Source: Lacinutrix sp. 5H-3-7-4
GTDB lineage: Bacteria; Bacteroidota; Bacteroidia; Flavobacteriales; Flavobacteriaceae
Direction: 5' to 3'
DNA: 64,000 nucleotides
Assembly: GCF_000211855.2 (NCBI RefSeq)
Contig: NC_015638.1
Span: forward strand, 744,001-808,000
Positions 45,615 to 52,208 of the stretch are shown here, piece by piece; the first letter of the stretch is position 1, and every line of letters starts with the position of its first letter. The notes beneath the pieces are model-generated. The model made no database searches and was not told the DNA's origin. It saw nothing but the letters and a program-made list of their open reading frames with translations. Made by a program: the position numbers and the translations under genes.

Positions 45615-45619
45615 AAATT

Positions 45620-46075
45620 GTGGATACACTAAGCTACAAAACCATTTCAGCAAACAAAGCTACTGTCGATAAGCAGTGGGTTTTAGTGGACGCTGATGGT
45701 CAAACTTTAGGGCGTATGTGCACTCAAATCGCAAGATTATTAAGAGGAAAGCACAAGCCAAGCTTCACACCACACGTTGACTGTGGAGATAACGTAATTG
45801 TTATCAATGCAGAAAAAATCAACTTAACAGGAAACAAGTGGAATGACAAATCTTACATTCGTCACACAGGTTACCCAGGTGGTCAAAGAAGTTTAACTGC
45901 TACTGAATTGTTCGGAAAAGATCCAGCAAGATTAGTAGAGAAATCTGTAAAAGGAATGTTACCTAAAAACAAATTAGGAGCAGCTCTTTTTAGAAACTTA
46001 ACTGTTGTTACAGGAACTGAGCACGCTCACGAAGCTCAAAAACCTAAAACAATTAACTTAAACGAATTCAAGTAA
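45620..46075 (+). CDS. rplM: Ribosomal protein L13
   Basis: Large-subunit protein L13, 151 residues, with family blocks WVLVDADGQTLGRM, LLRGKHKPSFTPHVDCGDNV and GMLPKNKLGAALFRNL. The start is a GTG giving MDTLSYKT, the N-terminus usual in Flavobacteriia; no in-frame ATG serves better. It overlaps rpsI by one nucleotide (TAATG), as in most bacteria where the two form an operon. A full -33/-7 promoter and a possible leader peptide lie just upstream. Confidence 0.97.
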   Translation: MDTLSYKTISANKATVDKQWVLVDADGQTLGRMCTQIARLLRGKHKPSFTPHVDCGDNVIVINAEKINLTGNKWNDKSYIRHTGYPGGQRSLTATELFGKDPARLVEKSVKGMLPKNKLGAALFRNLTVVTGTEHAHEAQKPKTINLNEFK

Positions 46076-46461
46076 TGGAAGTATTACACAAAATTGGTCG
46101 TCGTAAAACGGCTGTTGCTCGTGTTTACCTTAAAGAAGGTAAAGGAAACATCACGGTTAACAAAAAAGATTTAAAAGACTACTTCGATACAGCAACGTTA
46201 CAGTACAAAGTAAACCAACCGTTAGCATTAACTAACAACGAAGGTAACTTTGATATTTCTGTAAATGTATTTGGAGGTGGTATTACTGGTCAAGCAGAAG
46301 CTATCCGTTTAGCAATTTCTCGCGCAATGTGTGAGTTAAATGACGAAAACAGAGGTATTCTTAAACCAGAAGGTTTATTAACTAGAGACCCAAGAATGGT
46401 TGAGCGTAAAAAATTCGGACAGAAGAAAGCGCGTAAAAAATTCCAATTCTCGAAACGTTAA
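46075..46461 (+). CDS. rpsI: Ribosomal protein S9
   Basis: Small-subunit protein S9, 128 residues. Family blocks are IGRRKTAVARVYLKEGKG near the N-terminus, GGGITGQAEAIRLAISRA in the middle and the basic tail ending FQFSKR, whose last Arg contacts the P-site tRNA in known ribosomes. It is translated by one-nucleotide overlap with rplM. A perfect hairpin without T-tract follows the stop. Confidence 0.98.
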   Translation: MEVLHKIGRRKTAVARVYLKEGKGNITVNKKDLKDYFDTATLQYKVNQPLALTNNEGNFDISVNVFGGGITGQAEAIRLAISRAMCELNDENRGILKPEGLLTRDPRMVERKKFGQKKARKKFQFSKR

Positions 46462-46470
46462 TATTATCCT

Positions 46471-46502
46471 TCAACAGTATTGTATAGTATCAATACTGTT
46501 GA
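46471..46502 (+). promoter_or_regulatory. Perfect 12-bp hairpin in the rpsI-rpsB gap
   Basis: TCAACAGTATTG pairs with CAATACTGTTGA around the 8-nt loop TATAGTAT. There is no T-run after it, so it is unlikely to be a standard terminator. It could stabilise the rpsI 3' end or, if transcription reads through, be part of an rpsB leader. Confidence 0.55.
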
Positions 46503-46531
46503 GACAAAACAAAAAAATAAAACAGTTATTG

Positions 46532-46563
46532 TTGTCCTAGCCTTAAAGCAGGATTTAGTTTAG
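46532..46563 (+). promoter_or_regulatory. Candidate promoter of rpsB
   Basis: TTG at 46532-46534 and TAGTTTAG at 46556-46563 (one mismatch to TAnnTTTG) are 21 nt apart, about 73 nt before the rpsB start. Moderate match only. Confidence 0.35.
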
Positions 46564-46636
46564 CATCTAAATGAAGCCATAAGCTTTCTAGCTCATTGGA
46601 ACATTGCTAATTCAACAGAACGTAAACTATTACAAA

Positions 46637-47410
46637 ATGGCAGTAGAAGTAAAAGAATTACTTGAAGCAGGTGTACACTTTGGTCACCTTACACGTAAGT
46701 GGGATCCAAATATGGCGCCTTACGTATATATGGAACGTAACGGAATCCATATTATAAACTTATACAAAACAGCAGCTAAGATTGACGAAGCTGGAGAAGC
46801 TTTAGCAAAAATTGCAGCCTCTGGTCGTAAAATCTTATTTGTTGCTACAAAAAAACAAGCAAAAGACATCGTTGCTGAAAAAGCAGGTAGCATTAACATG
46901 CCTTACATCACAGAAAGATGGCCAGGTGGAATGTTAACTAACTTCGTAACTATTAGAAAAGCTATTAAAAAAATGGCTACTATTGATAGAATGAAGAAAG
47001 ATGGAACATTTTTAACTTTATCTAAAAAAGAACGTTTACAAGTTGACCGTTTAAGAGCGAAGTTAGAAAAAAACTTAGGTTCTATTGTTGATATGACACG
47101 TCTTCCAGGAGCTTTGTTTGTTGTAGATATTAAACGTGAGCATATCGCGATTAAAGAAGCACAAAAATTAAACATTCCTATTTTTGCAATGGTAGATACT
47201 AACTCAGATCCACGTCAAGTAGATTACGTTATACCAGCAAATGATGATGCTTCTAAATCAATCGATAAAATATTAACGCACGTTACTGAAGCTATTACTG
47301 GTGGATTAAACGAGCGTAAAGCTGAAAAAGCTGAAAAAGCTGAAGGTAAAGCCGAGAAAAAGGCTGCTCCAGCTAAAAAAGCGACTGCAGTTAAAGAAGA
47401 AGAAGAATAA
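46637..47410 (+). CDS. rpsB: Ribosomal protein S2
   Basis: Small-subunit protein S2, 257 residues. The start at 46637 (MAVEVKELLEAG) is chosen over an upstream in-frame ATG because it matches the family N-terminus, followed by VHFGHLTRKWDPNM. Other blocks are RWPGGMLTNF and IPIFAMVDTNSDP. The C-terminus is a Lys/Glu/Ala-rich tail (KAEKAEKAEGKAEKK) that is low complexity and probably unstructured. It is followed by a strong terminator and then tsf, the usual partner. Confidence 0.97.
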   Translation: MAVEVKELLEAGVHFGHLTRKWDPNMAPYVYMERNGIHIINLYKTAAKIDEAGEALAKIAASGRKILFVATKKQAKDIVAEKAGSINMPYITERWPGGMLTNFVTIRKAIKKMATIDRMKKDGTFLTLSKKERLQVDRLRAKLEKNLGSIVDMTRLPGALFVVDIKREHIAIKEAQKLNIPIFAMVDTNSDPRQVDYVIPANDDASKSIDKILTHVTEAITGGLNERKAEKAEKAEGKAEKKAAPAKKATAVKEEEE

Positions 47411-47432
47411 ATAACAATTTCGAAACATTTAT

Positions 47433-47482
47433 AAGTCGTTTAATTCTTTTCTTTACAGAAATAAATTGAACGACTTTTTTTT
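47433..47482 (+). terminator. Terminator between rpsB and tsf
   Basis: AAGTCGTTTAATT pairs with AATTGAACGACTT (one G-T pair) across a 17-nt loop and runs into eight T. The tsf gene starts 15 nt later, so tsf needs read-through or a promoter inside this element. Confidence 0.85.
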
Positions 47483-47497
47483 AAATTAACTTATATT

Positions 47498-48457
47498 ATG
47501 AGTGATGTAAAAATTTCAGCAGCAGAAGTAAACAAATTAAGAAAAGCTACTGGTGCAGGTATGATGGATTGTAAAAAAGCCTTAGTTGAAGCTAAAGGTG
47601 ATTTTGATGCTGCTATCGACGTATTACGTAAAAAAGGACAAAAAGTAGCTGAAAAAAGAGCTGACAGAGATTCTTCTGAAGGTGCTGCTGCAATTAAAAT
47701 AAATGATGACAATACTGTTGGTGTTGCTATTGTATTAGGATGTGAAACAGATTTCGTTGGTAAAAACGAAAACTTCTTAGCATTAGCTAACGAATTAGCA
47801 GACAAAGCAATCAACTTTGACAACAAAGAAGATTTCTTAGCATCAGATTTTGGTGGTATGACTGTATCTGAAAAATTAGTTGAGCAAACAGGTGTTATTG
47901 GTGAGAAATTAGAAATCAACGCTTTCGAGAAATTAGAAGCTCCTTACGTTGGTTCTTACGTGCACATTAACAAAATTGGTGCATTAGTAGGTTTATCTCA
48001 AGAAAATGCAGAAGTAGCTAAAGATGTAGCTATGCAAGTAGCTTCTATGGGAGCAACAACTTTATCTTACAAAGATTTTGATCCAGCATACATTGCTAGC
48101 GAAACAGAAGCAAGAATTGCTGTTATTGAAAAAGATAACGAAGAGTTAGCACGTTTAGGTAAAACACTTAAAAACGTACCTCAATACATTTCTATGGCAC
48201 AATTAACTCCAGAAGTTATGGCACAAGCCGAAGCTGATGCAAAAGAGCAATTAAAAGCTGAAGGTAAACCAGAACAAATTTGGGATAAAATTTTACCAGG
48301 AAAAATGGATCGTTTTGTTAGCGATAACACAACTTTAGATCAAGAACAATGTTTACTTGACCAAAAGTTTATTAAAGACGAAAAGCAAACAGTTGCAGAT
48401 TACGTAGCGTCTAAAAACGTTGAAGTAACTGCTTTTAAACGTGTTTCTTTAGGATAG
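47498..48457 (+). CDS. tsf: Translation elongation factor Ts
   Basis: Nucleotide exchange factor for EF-Tu, 319 residues. The N-terminal UBA-like domain contains VNKLRKATGAGMMDCKKALVEA, and the core exchange region has GCETDFVGKNENF and VQVASMGA-like MQVASMGATTL. The length is that of other Bacteroidota EF-Ts proteins, longer than E. coli (283) by an internal segment. It follows rpsB across a terminator hairpin. Downstream are copy B of the palindromic repeat and a terminator. Confidence 0.97.
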   Translation: MSDVKISAAEVNKLRKATGAGMMDCKKALVEAKGDFDAAIDVLRKKGQKVAEKRADRDSSEGAAAIKINDDNTVGVAIVLGCETDFVGKNENFLALANELADKAINFDNKEDFLASDFGGMTVSEKLVEQTGVIGEKLEINAFEKLEAPYVGSYVHINKIGALVGLSQENAEVAKDVAMQVASMGATTLSYKDFDPAYIASETEARIAVIEKDNEELARLGKTLKNVPQYISMAQLTPEVMAQAEADAKEQLKAEGKPEQIWDKILPGKMDRFVSDNTTLDQEQCLLDQKFIKDEKQTVADYVASKNVEVTAFKRVSLG

Positions 48458-48462
48458 TTTTA

Positions 48463-48492
48463 TCATTCCGCACTTGATGCGGAATTCACAAT
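48463..48492 (+). repeat. Dispersed 30-bp palindromic element, copy B
   Basis: Same element as at 6705-6734: arms ATTCCGCA / TGCGGAAT, loop CTTGA, flanks TC and TCACAAT, with 28 of 30 positions identical. It begins 5 nt after the tsf stop and lies just before a separate terminator, so it is not needed for termination. Confidence 0.8.
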
Positions 48493-48497
48493 AATAC

Positions 48498-48535
48498 AAA
48501 ACCACTACTCTATTTTAGAGCTAGTGGTTTTTTTA
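48498..48535 (+). terminator. Rho-independent terminator after tsf
   Basis: AAAACCACTACTCTA pairs with TAGAG-C-TAGTGGTTTT (a single bulged C), loop TTT, then a run of T. Strong stem directly after the palindromic element. Confidence 0.88.
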
Positions 48536-48607
48536 TACTTTAAAAATTACAACTAAAAAAAGTAATATTTCTACAGAAATAGCAATTTTAAAAATAAAAA
48601 AATTATG

Positions 48608-48615
48608 TAGCTTTG
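48608..48615 (+). promoter_or_regulatory. -7 box of the pyrH promoter
   Basis: TAGCTTTG is an exact TAnnTTTG box 18 nt before the pyrH start, implying a very short leader. The -33 side is only AT-rich (TTTT/TTTA near 48587). Confidence 0.5.
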
Positions 48616-48633
48616 CTAAACTCTTATTCTCAC

Positions 48634-49341
48634 ATGAAATACAAAAGAATCCTCCTAAAACTATCTGGTGAAGCCTTAATGGGAAATCGCCAATATGGTA
48701 TTGATCCAGAACGTCTTGCAGAATATGCACAAGACATAAAAGCAGTAACAGAAAAAGGAATAGAAGTTGCCATAGTTATTGGTGGCGGAAACATTTTTAG
48801 AGGTGTTGCCGGAGCCATGAATGGTATGGACAGAGTTCAAGGTGACCACATGGGAATGCTTGCTACTGTTATAAATGGTTTAGCTTTACAACAAGCTTTA
48901 GAAGATGCCGAAGTTAAAACAAGACTACAAACAGCAATAAAAATTAATGAGGTGGCAGAGCCTTTTATTCGCCGTAAAGCCATGAGCCATTTACGCAAAG
49001 GACGTGTAGTTATTTTTGGTGGCGGAACAGGAAACCCATATTTCACTACAGATTCTGCAGCCGTATTAAGAGCAATAGAAATTGAAGCCGATGTTATTTT
49101 AAAAGGAACTCGTGTAGATGGTATTTATAATGCAGATCCAGAAAAAGATGCCGAAGCTATAAAATTTGATCATATTACTTTTGACGATGTTTTACGTAAA
49201 GGTTTAAAAGTAATGGACACAACAGCATTTACCTTAAGTCAAGAAAACGATTTACCAATAATAGTTTTCGATATGAATACAAGAGGTAATTTAATGAAAG
49301 TAGTCTCTGGAGAAAACATAGGAACACAAGTAAGTTTATAA
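48634..49341 (+). CDS. pyrH: UMP kinase
   Basis: Hexameric bacterial UMP kinase of pyrimidine nucleotide synthesis, 235 residues. Start at 48634 ([17 protein letters not shown]) fits the family; an upstream in-frame ATG overlaps the promoter. Motifs are [31 protein letters not shown] and [14 protein letters not shown]. It lies in the conserved rpsB-tsf-pyrH-frr order. It is preceded by its own terminator-isolated promoter, so it seems transcribed apart from tsf. Confidence 0.97.
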   Translation: MKYKRILLKLSGEALMGNRQYGIDPERLAEYAQDIKAVTEKGIEVAIVIGGGNIFRGVAGAMNGMDRVQGDHMGMLATVINGLALQQALEDAEVKTRLQTAIKINEVAEPFIRRKAMSHLRKGRVVIFGGGTGNPYFTTDSAAVLRAIEIEADVILKGTRVDGIYNADPEKDAEAIKFDHITFDDVLRKGLKVMDTTAFTLSQENDLPIIVFDMNTRGNLMKVVSGENIGTQVSL

Positions 49342-49503
49342 AAAAATTCTAACCTTTTTCTAAAAAGTATTACTTTAGTATTAATTATTAGAAAAAACCA
49401 TAAACTTTAAAATTCTTAATTAAGGTTTAAAACTCTAGTAAACAACAAAATATATTTTGGCTTAATTCTTGAAATAAGCTAATTAGTAATAAATATTTTA
49501 ACA

Positions 49504-50061
49504 ATGAACGAAGACATTCAATTTATAATTGATAGCGCTAAAGAGTCTATGGACGCTGCTATCGAGCATTTAAAAAAGCAATTTTTAAACATACGTGCAG
49601 GAAAGGCAAGTCCAGCAATGTTAGGTAGTGTAGTTGTAGATTATTATGGCTCTAAAACACCATTAAGCCAAGTAGCAAATGTAAACACACCAGATGGTAG
49701 AACCATTACAATACAACCTTGGGAAAAAGGAATGATTCAAGAAATTGAAAAAGCAATAATGATTGCTAATTTAGGTTTTAACCCAATGAATAATGGTGAA
49801 TCATTAATAATTAACGTACCACCATTAACCGAAGAACGTAGATTGCAACTTGGAAAACAAGCAAAAGCAGAAGCAGAAGATGCAAAAGTAGGTGTTAGAA
49901 ATGCACGAAAAGATGCAAATAACGATATTAAAAAAGTTGATGACGCCTCTGAAGATTTGCAAAAAAATGCAGAAGCAGACATACAAGAACTTACAAACAA
50001 ATCTGTTAAAAAAATTGATGAGCTCTTAGCAAATAAAGATGCCGAAATCATGACAGTATAA
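49504..50061 (+). CDS. frr: Ribosome recycling factor
   Basis: Splits post-termination ribosomes together with EF-G. The length, 185 residues, is exact for the family, with LNIRAGKASPAMLGSVVVDYYG at the N-terminus, QPWEKGMIQEIEKAI, PPLTEERR and VRNARKDANNDIKK marking the two arms of the L-shaped fold. The 162-nt gap before it is AT-rich and holds no gene. A terminator follows at once. Confidence 0.98.
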   Translation: MNEDIQFIIDSAKESMDAAIEHLKKQFLNIRAGKASPAMLGSVVVDYYGSKTPLSQVANVNTPDGRTITIQPWEKGMIQEIEKAIMIANLGFNPMNNGESLIINVPPLTEERRLQLGKQAKAEAEDAKVGVRNARKDANNDIKKVDDASEDLQKNAEADIQELTNKSVKKIDELLANKDAEIMTV

Positions 50062-50066
50062 ACGTT

Positions 50067-50095
50067 AAAAGCGACTTAATTGTCGCTTTTTTTTT
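50067..50095 (+). terminator. Rho-independent terminator after frr
   Basis: AAGCGAC / GTCGCTT stem with loop TTAATT followed by nine T, starting 6 nt after the frr stop. Confidence 0.92.
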
Positions 50096-50131
50096 GCCAA
50101 AAAAATGTAACTTTAAAGCTTATTTAAAAGC

Positions 50132-50872
50132 ATGCGCTTAACAAAACTTATATTGTTATTTTTTATTCTTACGCTATCTACAGTTTGTATAGCACAAGAC
50201 TATAAGTTTATTCTTAAAAACCAGCATTTATTAACAGAAGCGCAAATAAAAACTACCGAGATAATTATCACTCCAGATGTTAACCTTTTTAATGAAAAAG
50301 GTCAATTATTACCAATATCTCAAATGGAGCTTATGGCAAATCCAGAGTATAAACCACTTTTTTACGTGGGTGATAATGGTAAAATAAAATCGGTAGTATT
50401 TCAAAAAAGAAACAATAATCCTGTTTTAATAGAAAAAAATCCTGAGGCACATTTTGAGCCTGGAGAAAAAGCTTTAGATTTTTTAGTTACAGATATTAAT
50501 GGTAAAAAAATTAAACTTTCTAGACTAAAAGGCAAAATTGTTGTTTTAAATTTTTGGTTTATTAAATGTCCGCCATGTATACAGGAAATACCAGATTTAA
50601 ATAAATTAAAAACTAAATTTAAAGATGACAATGTAGAGTTTATTGCCATTACATTTAATACAAAAGAAGAAATTAAAACTTTTTTAAAAGCTAAAAAATT
50701 CAACTATACTTTAGCTCACAGTGCAAATAACATAATTAACAACTACCGTGTAAGTAGTTTTCCAACTAATATGGTTATAAATCAAAAAGGAGAAATAGTA
50801 CTTAAAGAGCTTGGTTATAGAACAAATATAAATACAGTACTTTCTAACGCTATAAAATCCCTACTTAAATAA
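50132..50872 (+). CDS. TlpA/ResA-like periplasmic thiol-disulfide oxidoreductase
   Basis: Exported thioredoxin-like protein of 246 residues. The signal peptide covers residues 1-21 (LSTVCIAQ). An N-terminal region of about 90 residues precedes the redoxin domain (from FEPGEKALDFLVTD), which holds the active site Cys146-Pro-Pro-Cys149 in FIKCPPCIQEIPDLNKL and a cis-Pro in SFPTNMVIN. The CPPC pair suggests a reductant, as in cytochrome c or envelope protein maturation. It is 3 nt before the short barrel protein gene and probably co-transcribed with it. Confidence 0.9.
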   Translation: MRLTKLILLFFILTLSTVCIAQDYKFILKNQHLLTEAQIKTTEIIITPDVNLFNEKGQLLPISQMELMANPEYKPLFYVGDNGKIKSVVFQKRNNNPVLIEKNPEAHFEPGEKALDFLVTDINGKKIKLSRLKGKIVVLNFWFIKCPPCIQEIPDLNKLKTKFKDDNVEFIAITFNTKEEIKTFLKAKKFNYTLAHSANNIINNYRVSSFPTNMVINQKGEIVLKELGYRTNINTVLSNAIKSLLK

Positions 50873-50875
50873 TTT

Positions 50876-52144
50876 ATGGCTAAACACTGGATTTTTATAT
50901 TAATTTTTAGTTTTTGCATAACTTTAAGTGCTCAAACACCTGAAGAAAAAAACGAAAAAGTAACAGACACTACAAAATCTACCGAATTGTTAAAACAAAT
51001 AGGTAATGGTTTTTTTCCAACAAAAATCTGGAATTTCGATTTGCGATATTTAGTGAAATTTAACCAGTATGAAGGTTTTAGAACCGGTTTAGGAGGTGTT
51101 ACAAACGATTCTTTTTCTAAACGTTTTAGAATAGATTCTTATGTTGTTTATGGTTTTGCAGACCATAGATTTAAGTACAAAATTGGCGGAGGCATTTTAT
51201 TAAATACTAAAACAAAAACGTGGTTAAATCTTTTTTATAATGACGATTTACAAGAAACTGGGAGTTCTACTTTTTTAACAGACGGTAGAATGTTTTCTTT
51301 TTTTGAACCGCGCCTTTTAAATATAGAGTTATTTCATAAACACATAACATCTGCTATAAGTTTAGAGCATGAAATAACACCTAAACTATATACAGAAACA
51401 CAATTTGCGGTTAGTAATGTAGAGCCAACCTATAATTATTCGTACATATTAAACGGCGAAAGTTTTAGACAGTTTGATATGAGTACTGCTAAAATTGCTG
51501 TACAATGGGATCCTTTTACAGAATATGAAACGCAAAACGGAAAAACAAAAATAACAAAAGATGCCTTTCCTAAGTTTTCATTTCAATATACCAAAAACTT
51601 AAAAAATGTTTTTGATGCAAATTTTAATTTTTCAAAAGTCGATTTTAAAGCCATTCACAAAATAAGTCACAGTAAAGAATCTTATTCAACTTTTAGGCTC
51701 TCTGCAGGAATAGCAAGAGGCGATACGCCATTAACACATTTATATCACGCATACCCAAACAATAATAACAAAGAAACTATAATGCAGCGATTCTCTGTTG
51801 CTGGTATCAATAGTTTTGAAACCATGTATTTTAATGAATTTTTTTCAGACAGGTTTGCGACTTTAATAGCTAAACACTATTTAAAACCTTTTAAAATATT
51901 TAAAGGTTTTAATCCGCAACTTGTTTTAATTACAAGATATGCCGTTGGAGACATGAAAAATATAGATAGGCATCAAAATATAACCTTTGGCACACTAGAT
52001 AAAGGTTATACAGAGTCTGGTTTCGAACTAAACAAATTACTATTTGGTTTTGGAGTTAGTTTTGCCTACAGATATGGCGGATACCACTTGGCAAACAATG
52101 AAGATAATATTGCTCTTAAGTTTACATTTAACATTACCTTATAA
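50876..52144 (+). CDS. Outer-membrane beta-barrel protein, short DUF5686-like
   Basis: A 422-residue exported protein (signal ending TLSAQ) that is nearly all alternating beta strands and ends in an aromatic-terminated strand (LKFTFNITL). The FNQYEGFRTGLGGVTND segment, SYVVYGFADHRFKYKIGGG and the C-terminal GVSFAYRYGGY are like the barrel half of DUF5686 proteins, which usually have about 830 residues with a carboxypeptidase-regulatory-like N-domain. Here the N-terminal half is absent, but there is a proper signal peptide, so it looks like a natural short form. Substrate and role are unknown. It is coupled with the TlpA-like gene. Confidence 0.7.
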   Translation: MAKHWIFILIFSFCITLSAQTPEEKNEKVTDTTKSTELLKQIGNGFFPTKIWNFDLRYLVKFNQYEGFRTGLGGVTNDSFSKRFRIDSYVVYGFADHRFKYKIGGGILLNTKTKTWLNLFYNDDLQETGSSTFLTDGRMFSFFEPRLLNIELFHKHITSAISLEHEITPKLYTETQFAVSNVEPTYNYSYILNGESFRQFDMSTAKIAVQWDPFTEYETQNGKTKITKDAFPKFSFQYTKNLKNVFDANFNFSKVDFKAIHKISHSKESYSTFRLSAGIARGDTPLTHLYHAYPNNNNKETIMQRFSVAGINSFETMYFNEFFSDRFATLIAKHYLKPFKIFKGFNPQLVLITRYAVGDMKNIDRHQNITFGTLDKGYTESGFELNKLLFGFGVSFAYRYGGYHLANNEDNIALKFTFNITL

Positions 52145-52181
52145 TTTTATTTATTGTCTCGCATAATCCTAAGGTTTTCCA

Positions 52182-52189
52182 TACCTTTG
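52182..52189 (+). promoter_or_regulatory. -7 box of the RND/MMPL exporter gene
   Basis: TACCTTTG is an exact TAnnTTTG box 20 nt before the start codon at 52209. The -33 side has no clear TTTG at 19-21 nt. Confidence 0.45.
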
Positions 52190-52208
52190 CGCCTACTTTA
52201 ACGATGAC

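Noticed and set aside
45444-45653. A 69-codon minus-strand frame across the rplM promoter region
   Set aside because: It covers the consensus promoter and the start of rplM; no family resemblance and no start context.
47491-47919. A 142-codon open frame antisense to tsf
   Set aside because: Complete overlap with the strongly conserved EF-Ts gene; Ser/Ala-rich translation typical of a shadow frame.
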